64,000 bases of DNA from an uncultured Pelagibacteraceae bacterium (lineage in GTDB: Bacteria; Pseudomonadota; Alphaproteobacteria; Pelagibacterales; Pelagibacteraceae). Each line of letters starts with the position of its first letter. The stretch's first letter is position 1. The translations under genes were made by a program, and so were the position numbers. The notes beneath the pieces were generated by a model. The model did not search any database, was not told where the DNA came from, and saw only the letters and a list, made by a program, of their open reading frames with translations. Where the stretch lies: NCBI GenBank assembly GCA_902551755.1, contig CACDEB010000002.1, positions 62,001 to 126,000 on the forward strand, in the 5' to 3' direction. Below are positions 48,575 to 57,002 of the stretch, in pieces.

Positions 48575-50174
48575 ATTCCCTCACTTGTTCTGGTGTATGT
48601 TTATCATAATAAGTCTCTAGTGTGCTTTCCTGGTTATGTCCTGTTAACTGAATAGCTTTACTACTTGTACCAAGAGTAAGTTTAGCAATAGAGCTATAAG
48701 TCTTTCTCAACATCTTCGGAGCACCATTAATATTAGTTAGATCTTTTAATGCTTTCCAACACCCTCGTAATTCTCTGGTCCTGCATTGATCTGAACGGAC
48801 ATATTTATCTGAATGTAACTTCTTTGAATTAATTCTTGTTGTAGGAAATAACCAATCAACAAATCTATATTTCTGATAAGTGGTTTCTAGTTTCTTGTCT
48901 AACATATCAAGGACCACGGATATAGGATCAGTAATATAAATAATCTCTTCTTTTCTAGCTTTAGTTATTCCTGCAGGAAGTATTATTCTAGTTTTATCTT
49001 TTGTTATATGGGATCTTCTTATCTTCAAAGTCTCTTCGGCTCTTCGTCCTGTTACCAACATAAAGAGTAGAGCCTCGCTTTGAAATGGATATTTGTCAGC
49101 TAGATTAATTAATGTTGTGTAAATTGTTTTTAATTCGTCATCAGTAAATCTCTGATTATTATATCTAGTTCCAGGTGATTGTTTTAATGTAGGTTTAATT
49201 AGTCTTAATTTGTTTACAGGGTTATCAGGAATATCTTTAGAAAATAAATCTCTAGTATTAGCAAAAGCCCAGAGAGTTCTAAAAGCCTCTTTTAGTTTGT
49301 CCTGTTGTCCCCAACTCTTTTCTGTTGAGTTAAAAAATATCTTTAATTTTCTTGTAGTTAAGTCATCAATCTTTGTTTGTCCTATTGCACTATCATAAAC
49401 AGATCTCTCATCATTCTTATTCAAATAGTGTGGAGCTTTAATTATTCCGTGTCCTGCAGGAAACTTTTTAAATAAATCGTCCCAATCTTCTGGTCTCTTT
49501 GTTCTTTTCTTTTCGTGGTGTGTGAATGCTATTACCCCTGATCCTGTATGATCTTCTGAATAAACCAGGTGTTGTGATCGCCAATTATAACCAATTAAAA
49601 ATTTAATATGATCTCTGATTGATGTTGCTGATAATCTTCTGTCAGATCTAGCACTAGGGAAATTAGCCTTACACAATCTTTCTATAACTTGATTAATGGT
49701 TAATGTTTCCTGGTCCCTAATATTATCTTCTTTGATCTTGCTCTCTTCTTGTTGGATCGTGGAACGAGGATCTTTGATCCATAATCCTTTGTCGTTAGTG
49801 TGAGCTTTATAGATCTCAAATACTTTATCCTCACATTGTCTTACACCAAATTTATCAGGAACGAATTGACCAATAGTTATATAATCAGCTTTGCTCTGAT
49901 ACCAAAACTGCAACACAAAAAACTTATTATTTGATTTTCTTGCCTGTCTTAACTTAATCCCTTTGAGATAAGAATTCTTTGTTACATCAAAAGGGGTAAT
50001 TGTATGATTTCTAATTCCTATGATGTTTCCGTCTTTGTCTAGCTTATGATAACTGCTTTGATAATTGTTTATCGCAAAGTCTGTAAATTTTAATTTAAAC
50101 TTGTTTCTAGTTTTCAGGATCTCTCTAGTTTCTAGTTTAAGATCTAGTTTGCTATCGGTTTCTTTCTGGCTCAT
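48537..50174 (-). CDS. int: tyrosine integrase, long form
   Basis: A 545-residue phage-type tyrosine recombinase. About 150 N-terminal residues form an arm-binding-like region, then a core-binding helical region, then the catalytic domain: R378 with E381 in TGRRAEETL, lysine near K405, MLR490 in place of HxLR, H513 in TGHNQESTLE and the nucleophile Y522 or Y523 in ETYYDK. The position usually His in HxxR is K487. It should catalyse integration and excision at tRNA-Leu. The gene starts 101 bases inside the right att site and reads away from it. Its 5' end carries two of the candidate arm sites. Confidence 0.93.
   Translation of the reverse strand: MSQKETDSKLDLKLETREILKTRNKFKLKFTDFAINNYQSSYHKLDKDGNIIGIRNHTITPFDVTKNSYLKGIKLRQARKSNNKFFVLQFWYQSKADYITIGQFVPDKFGVRQCEDKVFEIYKAHTNDKGLWIKDPRSTIQQEESKIKEDNIRDQETLTINQVIERLCKANFPSARSDRRLSATSIRDHIKFLIGYNWRSQHLVYSEDHTGSGVIAFTHHEKKRTKRPEDWDDLFKKFPAGHGIIKAPHYLNKNDERSVYDSAIGQTKIDDLTTRKLKIFFNSTEKSWGQQDKLKEAFRTLWAFANTRDLFSKDIPDNPVNKLRLIKPTLKQSPGTRYNNQRFTDDELKTIYTTLINLADKYPFQSEALLFMLVTGRRAEETLKIRRSHITKDKTRIILPAGITKARKEEIIYITDPISVVLDMLDKKLETTYQKYRFVDWLFPTTRINSKKLHSDKYVRSDQCRTRELRGCWKALKDLTNINGAPKMLRKTYSSIAKLTLGTSSKAIQLTGHNQESTLETYYDKHTPEQVREYAEQVSKVLKFK
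50103..50138. repeat. candidate integrase arm sites, right pair
   Basis: Two copies of GTTTCTAGTTT at 50103-50113 and 50128-50138, inside the first codons of the integrase gene. The 20 bases 50119-50138 equal 42614-42633 at the other end. One further copy of the 11-mer lies at 48883-48893 in the same gene, so the motif is not unique to the ends. Confidence 0.5.
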
Positions 50175-50236
50175 AGTCTACTTTCTAATCGTTCAAATAA
50201 TCTTATCAATTCTTTTCAAGATCTTTGAAACTCTAT

Positions 50237-50253
50237 GAGACTACCAGAGACTA
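50237..50253. repeat. phased GAGACTA motifs next to the right att core
   Basis: GAGACTA at 50237-50243 and 50247-50253, spaced ten bases, 23 to 39 bases from the att core and upstream of int. Placement and phasing suit an excisionase or regulator binding site. Confidence 0.4.
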
Positions 50254-50275
50254 ACTAAATTGTGAATCCTCTGCC

Positions 50276-50316
50276 TTTTAAGTCCTTTGTGTCTACCAAT
50301 TTCACCACGAGGGCAT
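50276..50316. repeat. attachment-site repeat, right copy (attR) with tRNA-Leu 5' fragment
   Basis: Identical to 42500-42540. On the minus strand it reads as the first 39 bases of tRNA-Leu, ending at the 3' edge of the anticodon loop, and then runs into element DNA. It cannot fold into a full tRNA. It marks the chromosomal 5' half that stayed behind at integration. The native upstream DNA of the tRNA continues beyond 50317. Confidence 0.9.
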
Positions 50317-50389
50317 GAGTTATTTTCATTAATGTTTATGCTAATATTTATAATTGAACAAGATGAATATGTAAATTTTTTTTATTTTT

Positions 50390-50701
50390 TTAAAATACAA
50401 ATATTAAAAACCAATACGATGCAAGACCTGATGCAATAGTAAGAATTACGTTTCTTGAAAAAAATCCAACAATTATTGCAGTAAGAGCACCATAAATTTT
50501 GGGATCTGTAATAGCTACTAATGTTCCATAATCATCTAAAAGTACACCTGGGAAGATTATTGATGGAAAAACAACTGAGGGCACATAATTTAAAATTTTT
50601 CTAAAATTTTCATCAAAAATATCTTTATCTATTAATACAATCATTCCCATTCTTGTGAGATAAGTAATAAATCCAGCAAAGAGTATAGAAGTCCAGGTCA
50701 T
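50390..50701 (-). CDS. azlD: AzlD family branched-chain amino-acid exporter subunit
   Basis: A 103-residue membrane protein with three to four hydrophobic helices, of the small AzlD family. It partners AzlC in exporting branched-chain amino acids or analogues. SVVFPSIIFPGVLLDDYGTL is typical of the family. It overlaps azlC by four bases. Before the element inserted, its end would have lain about 75 bases upstream of tRNA-Leu. Confidence 0.82.
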   Translation of the reverse strand: MTWTSILFAGFITYLTRMGMIVLIDKDIFDENFRKILNYVPSVVFPSIIFPGVLLDDYGTLVAITDPKIYGALTAIIVGFFSRNVILTIASGLASYWFLIFVF

Positions 50702-51384
50702 TTTTTAAATTTTGAAATTAAATAAGCTGCAGACAAGCCAATTAGTGGTGAGATCAAAATATATGATTTAAATGGTGCGTTATAAAAAAATGTTGCAGCT
50801 AAACCTGAAACAATCATTACAATTAAATGGTCTAGTTTTCTTAGTTCATTAATAATAATTGCTATAAATGTTAAAGGGATTGCAAATTTTAATCCTAATG
50901 CCTCTGGAACAATTGATCCTAAATAAATTCCTAATATTGTAGATATTTGCCAACAAAGCCAAAGGGTAATTCCAGAGCCAAGCAAATGGTAGTAATTAAA
51001 GTTTTGCTTTTTATTTTTTTTAAAATACATATTTGAAACTGCAAAGCCTTGATCTACTATAAAATAAGAAATAAATAATTTTTTTATTAATGATAATTTA
51101 TTTAAGTATTCAGATAAAACTGCTCCATAAAGTAAATGCCTTGAGTTTATTATACCAACTGAAGTAATGGCAATAAGGGACGATGCTCCACCTGATAATA
51201 ATTGTAAAAAAACAATTTGTGAAGCACCTCCAAATATTATTAATGATGTGGCATAAGTCATAATTGGATCAAAACCTAATTCAATACCAATTGCTCCAAA
51301 TATTATTCCAAAAGGAATAACCGAGAGCAAATGTGGGGCAAGATCAAAAAAGCCCACCTTAAAGATTTGAAATTTTGATGACAT
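50698..51384 (-). CDS. azlC: AzlC family branched-chain amino-acid exporter subunit
   Basis: A 228-residue inner-membrane protein with about six helices. The N-terminal PFGIIFGAIGIELGFDP and IFGGASQIVFLQLL blocks are characteristic of AzlC permeases. It forms a two-gene unit with azlD and follows the gamma-glutamylcyclotransferase-like gene by one base. Confidence 0.87.
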   Translation of the reverse strand: MSSKFQIFKVGFFDLAPHLLSVIPFGIIFGAIGIELGFDPIMTYATSLIIFGGASQIVFLQLLSGGASSLIAITSVGIINSRHLLYGAVLSEYLNKLSLIKKLFISYFIVDQGFAVSNMYFKKNKKQNFNYYHLLGSGITLWLCWQISTILGIYLGSIVPEALGLKFAIPLTFIAIIINELRKLDHLIVMIVSGLAATFFYNAPFKSYILISPLIGLSAAYLISKFKK

Positions 51385-51385
51385 A

Positions 51386-51787
51386 CTAACCTTTTAAAGC
51401 TTCAATTAAAAAATTAGTGTCTAATCCACAATCTTTATAACCTTGTTTAATAATATTTAAATATCTTGTGCTTGGATATTTGAAAGGAGTTTTTTTTTCC
51501 ATTGAGTATGCCATTACATCCCTTCCCTCATGTTTAAAGAATATTTTTTTATAAAGAATAGGAAAGTCTTCATATTTATCTAGACAAGTTTCATCTTTAT
51601 CTGTGATTTCATATAATGCTCCTTGAACACTTGATCCTTTTTTAAGCTCAATGTCAGCAACACGCAACATGCTTCTAAAGGTTAATCGATAATCTTGAAG
51701 AATATATTTTTTTAAATATTTGCAGCCAGGGCATCTTCTTTTCATCTGTTCATGATGAAGATTACTACCATAGGCAAAATATAACAT
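51386..51787 (-). CDS. gamma-glutamylcyclotransferase-like protein
   Basis: A 133-residue protein with the GGCT/AIG2-like signature YFAYGSNLHHEQMKRRCPGC at the N-terminus and a probable catalytic Glu in LDKYEDFPILYKK. The family includes enzymes releasing 5-oxoproline from gamma-glutamyl amino acids; the exact substrate is not determined. Its start overlaps the CinA-domain gene by one base. Confidence 0.8.
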   Translation of the reverse strand: MLYFAYGSNLHHEQMKRRCPGCKYLKKYILQDYRLTFRSMLRVADIELKKGSSVQGALYEITDKDETCLDKYEDFPILYKKIFFKHEGRDVMAYSMEKKTPFKYPSTRYLNIIKQGYKDCGLDTNFLIEALKG

Positions 51788-52539
51788 TATATCTCTTTTA
51801 CTATTTGAATTTTTTGCTCTTCAACAAATTTTAAAATTTCGTTATTACAAGTATCAATTTTAGCTTTATCAGTAGATCGCACAACTATAGAAACACCTAG
51901 TTTTCCTGCACGAAAAAATGGATAGCTCCCTATTTCAACATCCTGATTATTATTTTGAACTTGGGTTAAAGATTTTGCAATTTCACTCTCTACAGTTCTT
52001 AAATTTATTGTGTGACTTAAAATTGGAGCACCACCTGTAATCAAATGTTCTAAGCCCCCAAGCATTGACTTTAAAATAGAGGGAACTCCTGGAAGAGAAA
52101 AAACATTCTCAACATAAAATCCTGGTGCACCACTGGTAGGATTTAATATAAGTTTTGCAGTCATTGGCATCATTGCCATCTTTTTTCTACCTTCGCTAAA
52201 TTCACTTTGTTTATAATATTTTTCTAGTATTGAAAGAGCTTCTTTGTGATAACCATATTCTATATTAAATGCTTTTGAAACTGACTCTGCAGTTATATCG
52301 TCGTGCGTTGGGCCAATTCCACCTGTCGTAAAAACATATGAGAATTTTTTTTTAAAAGTGTTTATTGTTTCGATAATATCTTTTTCAATATCTGGGATTA
52401 TTCTTACTTCCTTTACTTGTACACCTAAGGAATTCAACCATAATGATAATGTACTTGTGTTGATATCTTTAGTTCTTCCAGAAAGAACTTCATTTCCAAT
52501 TATGATTATGCCTGCATTTATTTCTTTTTTATTTTTCAT
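51787..52539 (-). CDS. CinA N-terminal (MoCF-type) domain protein
   Basis: A 250-residue protein of the competence/damage-inducible CinA family, N-terminal domain only. GNEVLSGRTKDINTSTLS and TTGGIGPTHDDITAESVSKAF are the molybdopterin-binding-like signature. The C-terminal deamidase domain of full-length CinA is absent. Family members act as ADP-ribose or FAD pyrophosphatases. It is divergent from sfsA with only 22 bases between. Confidence 0.85.
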   Translation of the reverse strand: MKNKKEINAGIIIIGNEVLSGRTKDINTSTLSLWLNSLGVQVKEVRIIPDIEKDIIETINTFKKKFSYVFTTGGIGPTHDDITAESVSKAFNIEYGYHKEALSILEKYYKQSEFSEGRKKMAMMPMTAKLILNPTSGAPGFYVENVFSLPGVPSILKSMLGGLEHLITGGAPILSHTINLRTVESEIAKSLTQVQNNNQDVEIGSYPFFRAGKLGVSIVVRSTDKAKIDTCNNEILKFVEEQKIQIVKEI

Positions 52540-52561
52540 TTACAAATATAAATTAATAAAT

Positions 52562-53248
52562 ATGAAATTTACCAATACTTTGATCAAAGGCAAATTAATC
52601 AAGCGGTATAAAAGATTTTTTGCCGATATCAAAGTAAATAATTCAAAGATTACTGCACACTGTCCAAACACTGGCTCAATGATGGGTCTTTTAGAACCAG
52701 GAAATACAGTCTATGTATCTAAAAACAACGATCCAAAAAGGAAACTTAAATTTACATTAGAAATGATCGAGTCCAACAAACGAATGGTCGGTGTTAATAC
52801 TCATAGAGCAAACAAAATTGTGTTTGATGGTTTAAATAAAAATTTAATAAAAGAGTTTAAAAATATTAAAAAAATTAAACCAGAATTTAAATACTCAGAT
52901 GATACTAGATTTGATTTTTTATGTGATAAAAACTTACTCGAAGTAAAAAATGTAACCTTGTTAAGAAATCAAGACATTGCAGAATTTCCAGATGCTGTAA
53001 CCTCCAGAGGTTCAAAACATTTAATTAAATTAGCTGAATCAGTTAAAAAAGGCTATAAACCATTTGTCTTATTTTTAACTCAAATTGAAGGTATAAATAA
53101 ATTCAAAATAGCTAAAGATATCGATATTGAATACTATAAGAATTACTTAAAAGTTAAAAAAGATGGTGTTAGATTTTTAGCTTATAGATGTAAATTAAAC
53201 GATAAAGAAATCAAAATAGAAAAAAAGATAAATATTATTGATGAGTAA
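52562..53248 (+). CDS. sfsA: SfsA family DNA/RNA nuclease-like protein
   Basis: A 228-residue protein of the SfsA family, first described as a sugar fermentation stimulation protein and built on an OB-fold plus nuclease-like domain. HCPNTGSMMGLLEPGN and EVKNVTLLR ... FPDAVTSRGSKHL are diagnostic. The ATG at 52562 is used; an earlier in-frame start at 52358 lies inside the divergent gene and adds 68 unrelated residues. It overlaps map by eight bases. Confidence 0.92.
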   Translation: MKFTNTLIKGKLIKRYKRFFADIKVNNSKITAHCPNTGSMMGLLEPGNTVYVSKNNDPKRKLKFTLEMIESNKRMVGVNTHRANKIVFDGLNKNLIKEFKNIKKIKPEFKYSDDTRFDFLCDKNLLEVKNVTLLRNQDIAEFPDAVTSRGSKHLIKLAESVKKGYKPFVLFLTQIEGINKFKIAKDIDIEYYKNYLKVKKDGVRFLAYRCKLNDKEIKIEKKINIIDE

Positions 53249-54011
53249 CTATTTGGAAAAATTTGAAAAAATGAGAGTTGCCGGTTCTTTGGCATCTAAA
53301 ACTTTAGACATGATTACAGATTATGTAAAAGAAGGAACAGCAACAAATCACATTGATAAACTTTGTTATGAATTTATAAGAGATAACGGTGGATATTCTG
53401 CCCCTCAATTCTATAGGGGATTTGAAAAATCAATTTGCACTTCACTTAACCATGTTGTTTGTCACGGTATACCTGGTGACAGAACACTTCAAGATGGAGA
53501 TATTGTTAATATAGATGTAACCGCTATAATTAATGATCACTACGGGGACACGAGTCGAATGTATACTGTTGGTGATATCTCTGTAAAATCAAAAAAACTT
53601 ATTAACGTTACTTACGAGTCTCTTAACAGAGCAATTAAAATATTAAAGCCTGGAAAAAGAATAGGTGATATTGGTCATGAAATACAATCTTTTGTAGAAA
53701 AAAATGGTTTTTCAGTTGTAAGAGATTTTTGTGGTCACGGAATAGGTACAAACTTTCATCAGGAACCAAACATACTTCATTATGGATCAAAGGATACTGG
53801 GGATGAATTAAAACCAGGTATGACTTTTACTATTGAGCCTATGATAAATTCAGGAAAATATCATACTAAAGTTTTAAATGATGGTTGGACAGCAGTTACA
53901 AAAGATAAAACATTATCTGCGCAATTTGAACATACTGTAGGAATTACTGAAAATGGTTATGAAATTTTTACAGAATCTGCTAAAGGTTATAAGGAGCCTC
54001 CTTACAATTAA
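53241..54011 (+). CDS. map: methionine aminopeptidase, type I
   Basis: Removes N-terminal methionine from new proteins. The 256-residue protein shows the five metal ligands in NIDVTAIINDHYGDTS (two Asp), FCGHGIGTNFHQEP (His), TFTIEPMI (Glu) and AQFEHTVGIT (Glu). The ATG at 53241 is preferred to a TTG one codon earlier. Its stop overlaps the purB start by one base. Confidence 0.95.
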   Translation: MSNYLEKFEKMRVAGSLASKTLDMITDYVKEGTATNHIDKLCYEFIRDNGGYSAPQFYRGFEKSICTSLNHVVCHGIPGDRTLQDGDIVNIDVTAIINDHYGDTSRMYTVGDISVKSKKLINVTYESLNRAIKILKPGKRIGDIGHEIQSFVEKNGFSVVRDFCGHGIGTNFHQEPNILHYGSKDTGDELKPGMTFTIEPMINSGKYHTKVLNDGWTAVTKDKTLSAQFEHTVGITENGYEIFTESAKGYKEPPYN

Positions 54012-55303
54012 TGATATCGAGATATTCAAGGAAAGAACTTACAGAGATTTGGTCAGAGGAAAATAAATATAAAATTTGGCTTGATGTTGAAATTGCTGCA
54101 GCTCAAGCAATGGAAAAATTAAGAATTATTCCTAAGGGCGTGGCATCTGTAGTAAGGCGAAGAGGAAAAATAAACGTCAAAAGAATTCATCAAATTGAAG
54201 GTAAAGTAAAACATGACATTATTGCTTTTCTAACTTCAATAACTGAAAAAACAGGGATTAAAGCAAGATACCTTCATCAAGGAATGACATCATCAGATGT
54301 ACTTGATACTAGCTTCAATATTCAATTAGTCCAGTCAGGTAAAATTTTAATGAAAGATATAGAAAAATTATTATCGGTAATTAAAAAAAAAGCCCTAAAA
54401 TACAAAATGACACCTTGTATTGGAAGAAGTCATGGAATCCATGCTGAGCCAATAACATTTGGTTTAAAGTTAGCAACTTATTATGAAGAATTTAAAAGAA
54501 ATAAAAAAAGATTAGAAAATGCTATTAATGAAGTTTCAACATGTGCTATTTCTGGAGCAGTTGGAACTTTTGCCAATATAGATCCAAGAGTTGAGATTTT
54601 TGTATCAAAAAAATTAAAACTTAAGGCTGAACCAATATCAACACAAATTATTCCAAGAGATAGACATGCTTATTATTTTTCTGTTTTAGGAATTATAGCT
54701 GGATCAATTGAAAGATTTGCAACAGAGATTAGGCATTTACAAAGATCTGAAGTTTATGAGTTACAAGAATTTTTTTCAAAAGGCCAAAAAGGATCTTCTG
54801 CAATGCCTCACAAAAAAAATCCAATACTTAGCGAAAATTTAACAGGCCTTGCGAGACTTGTGAGAAGTAGTGTTATTCCAGCGCTAGAAAATATTGCTCT
54901 TTGGCACGAGAGAGATATATCTCACTCTAGCGTAGAGAGAAATATAGGTCCTGATGCTAATATTACTTTAGATTTTGCTTTATTTAGACTTACAAATCTT
55001 GTGGATAATATGATTATTTATCCAAAAAATATGATGAAAAATCTTAATATAACTAAAGGAGTAATTTTTTCACAAGAGATGATGTTAGAACTTACAAAAG
55101 TTGGTCTTTCAAGAGAAAAGGCTTATAAAAAAATTCAAATGCATGCAATTAATAGCTTTAATAAGAATACAAATTTGATTGAACTGATTAAAAAGGATAA
55201 ATCAATCACATCTCTAATTTCAGAGAAAAAAATTGATAAAGTGTTTACATATTCAAAGCATTTAAAAAATGTAAATTATATTTTTAGAAGAGTTTTCAAG
55301 TAA
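54011..55303 (+). CDS. purB: adenylosuccinate lyase
   Basis: Acts twice in purine synthesis: SAICAR to AICAR and adenylosuccinate to AMP. The 430-residue protein has the fumarase/lyase signature GSSAMPHKKNPILSENLTG and the catalytic-histidine segments HQGMTSSDVLDT and GRSHGIHAEP. It abuts purC, so all of purB-purC-purS-purQ-purL appears to be one operon. Confidence 0.96.
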   Translation: MISRYSRKELTEIWSEENKYKIWLDVEIAAAQAMEKLRIIPKGVASVVRRRGKINVKRIHQIEGKVKHDIIAFLTSITEKTGIKARYLHQGMTSSDVLDTSFNIQLVQSGKILMKDIEKLLSVIKKKALKYKMTPCIGRSHGIHAEPITFGLKLATYYEEFKRNKKRLENAINEVSTCAISGAVGTFANIDPRVEIFVSKKLKLKAEPISTQIIPRDRHAYYFSVLGIIAGSIERFATEIRHLQRSEVYELQEFFSKGQKGSSAMPHKKNPILSENLTGLARLVRSSVIPALENIALWHERDISHSSVERNIGPDANITLDFALFRLTNLVDNMIIYPKNMMKNLNITKGVIFSQEMMLELTKVGLSREKAYKKIQMHAINSFNKNTNLIELIKKDKSITSLISEKKIDKVFTYSKHLKNVNYIFRRVFK

Positions 55304-56085
55304 TGAAAAAAGGGAAAAAATTATACGAGGGTAAAGCAAAAGTTATTTTTGCTACTGACAATAAAGACTTTGTAATTCAACACTTCAAGGATGATGCTAC
55401 TGCTTTTAATAACCAAAAAAAAGCAAAAATTGAGGGTAAAGGTGTTTTAAATAATAGAATTTCAGAACATATTTTAATGAATTTAGATCAAGTTGGAATA
55501 AAAAATCATTTAGTAAAAAGACTAAATATGAGGGAGCAACTTATAAAACATGTGGAAATTATTCCGATTGAATTTATTGTGAGAAATATTGCGACTGGCT
55601 CTCTTACAAAAAGACTTGGCATAGAAGACGGTACTATTTTAGAAGACCCATTAATTGAATACTGTTTAAAAAATGATGAATTAGGAGATCCTCTTATATC
55701 TAAAGAACATATCTATACTTTTAAATGGGCAACTAAAAAAGAAATAGAAAAAATTGACAGACAATTACTTAGGATAAATGATTTTATGGTAGGAATGTTT
55801 AGAGGTGTAAGCATTAAACTGGTAGATTTTAAAGTTGAATTTGGAAGAATAAAAAACAATGGTAAAACAGATGTGTTACTAGCAGATGAGATAAGTCCTG
55901 ATACATGTAGATTATGGGATAACAAAACTGATAAGAAATTAGATAAAGATAGATTTAGAAATAATCTTGGAAATTTAATTGATGCATATCAAGAAGTCGC
56001 AAAGAGATTAGGTATTCTTCATGAGCAATCCAATATACGAGCTGTAAACTTTGAAAAACCAAAAGCAGTTAAAAACAAAAAATAA
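55303..56085 (+). CDS. purC: SAICAR synthetase
   Basis: Ligates aspartate to CAIR in purine synthesis. The 260-residue protein starts KGKKLYEGKAKVIFATDN, the ATP-binding loop, and carries VDFKVEFGR and ADEISPDTCRLWD. Directly followed by purS with no gap. Confidence 0.96.
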   Translation: MKKGKKLYEGKAKVIFATDNKDFVIQHFKDDATAFNNQKKAKIEGKGVLNNRISEHILMNLDQVGIKNHLVKRLNMREQLIKHVEIIPIEFIVRNIATGSLTKRLGIEDGTILEDPLIEYCLKNDELGDPLISKEHIYTFKWATKKEIEKIDRQLLRINDFMVGMFRGVSIKLVDFKVEFGRIKNNGKTDVLLADEISPDTCRLWDNKTDKKLDKDRFRNNLGNLIDAYQEVAKRLGILHEQSNIRAVNFEKPKAVKNKK

Positions 56086-56319
56086 ATGAAAATTAAGGTA
56101 ATTGTTACTCTTAAATCTGGAGTTCTTGATCCTCAAGGTAAAGCAATACAGCAAACTTTAAATGGAATGGGTTTTGCAAACGTTAAAGATGTAAGACAAG
56201 GAAAATATTTTGATTTAGATATCAACGAAAATAATGAACAAAAAGCTAAACACTCTGCAGAGGAAATTTGTAAAAAACTTCTTGCCAATCAAGTCATTGA
56301 GGATTTTAAAATTATTTAA
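56086..56319 (+). CDS. purS: phosphoribosylformylglycinamidine synthase, PurS subunit
   Basis: A 77-residue small subunit that bridges PurL and PurQ in FGAM synthase. VTLKSGVLDPQGKAIQQTL is the family signature. It starts right after purC and overlaps purQ by one base. Confidence 0.96.
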   Translation: MKIKVIVTLKSGVLDPQGKAIQQTLNGMGFANVKDVRQGKYFDLDINENNEQKAKHSAEEICKKLLANQVIEDFKII

Positions 56320-57002
56320 TGAATTCATCGGTAATTATATTCCCAGGATCTAATTGTGATAGGGATATGGATGTTGCATTAAAAAAGTTTGGTTTTAAAA
56401 ATAAAATGGTCTGGCATGACGATGATAAGTTGCCCAAAAGTGACTTAATAGTCTTGCCAGGTGGATTTTCTTATGGGGACTATCTTAGATGCGGAAGTAT
56501 AGCTGGAAAGTCTAAAATTATTCAATCAGTTATAGATTTTGCAAATTCTGGAGGTATGGTTTTAGGAATTTGTAATGGATTTCAAATCTTAACGGAAACT
56601 GGTCTGTTAAAAGGAGTTCTCCAACAAAATAAAAATATTGAATTTATTTGTAAAAATATATTTGTTAAAATTAACAATAGTGAAAACAAATTTTTTGAAA
56701 ATATAGATAAAGATGTTTTAGAACTTCATATAGCTCATAATGAAGGTAACTATTTTTGTAGTGAAGACGAATTAAAGTCATTAGAGGATAACAATCAAAT
56801 TGCAGCTTACTATTGTAGCTCTGATGGAAAAGTAGATGATAAGTCAAATCCAAACGGTGCAATAAAAAATATTGCTGGAATATTCAATGAAAAGAAAAAT
56901 ATTTTAGGAATGATGCCTCATCCTGAGAGAATGATAGATAAATATTTGTCCGGTGAAGATGGTTCAAAATTTTTTGAAAATTTAATTAGAAATTTGAAAT
57001 AA
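56319..57002 (+). CDS. purQ: phosphoribosylformylglycinamidine synthase, glutaminase subunit
   Basis: A 227-residue class I glutamine amidotransferase. The nucleophile Cys lies in [16 protein letters not shown], and MPHPER carries the catalytic His/Glu pair. It supplies ammonia to PurL. It overlaps purL by one base. Confidence 0.96.
   Translation: MNSSVIIFPGSNCDRDMDVALKKFGFKNKMVWHDDDKLPKSDLIVLPGGFSYGDYLRCGSIAGKSKIIQSVIDFANSGGMVLGICNGFQILTETGLLKGVLQQNKNIEFICKNIFVKINNSENKFFENIDKDVLELHIAHNEGNYFCSEDELKSLEDNNQIAAYYCSSDGKVDDKSNPNGAIKNIAGIFNEKKNILGMMPHPERMIDKYLSGEDGSKFFENLIRNLK

Larger units (their letters stand above)
42541..50275. mobile_element. integrative element in tRNA-Leu, phage-satellite-like
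   Basis: DNA lying between two perfect 41-base att repeats; the predicted excised circle is 7,776 bp. All ten genes are on the minus strand: integrase, zinc ribbon, basic protein, AlpA-type regulator, three unknowns, an RHH-like protein, primase-polymerase/helicase and nuclease. About 1.1 kb of repeat-rich non-coding DNA follows at the left end. It encodes integration, regulation and replication but no recognisable virion, packaging, lysis or conjugation gene. This fits a phage satellite or related marine phage-parasitic element. A defective prophage remnant is less likely because the genes and both att sites are intact. Confidence 0.85.

Noticed and set aside
42541-50275. Complete temperate prophage
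   Set aside because: No terminase, portal, capsid, tail, holin or lysin gene can be recognised, and the region is too small and fully accounted for by other genes.
50276-50316. Second functional tRNA-Leu
   Set aside because: Only the 5' half to the anticodon loop is present; the 3' half, variable arm and T arm are missing, so it is an att-site remnant.
52358-52561. Longer SfsA start
   Set aside because: The extra 68 residues lie inside the divergent CinA-domain gene and do not fit the family; the ATG at 52562 gives the normal length.
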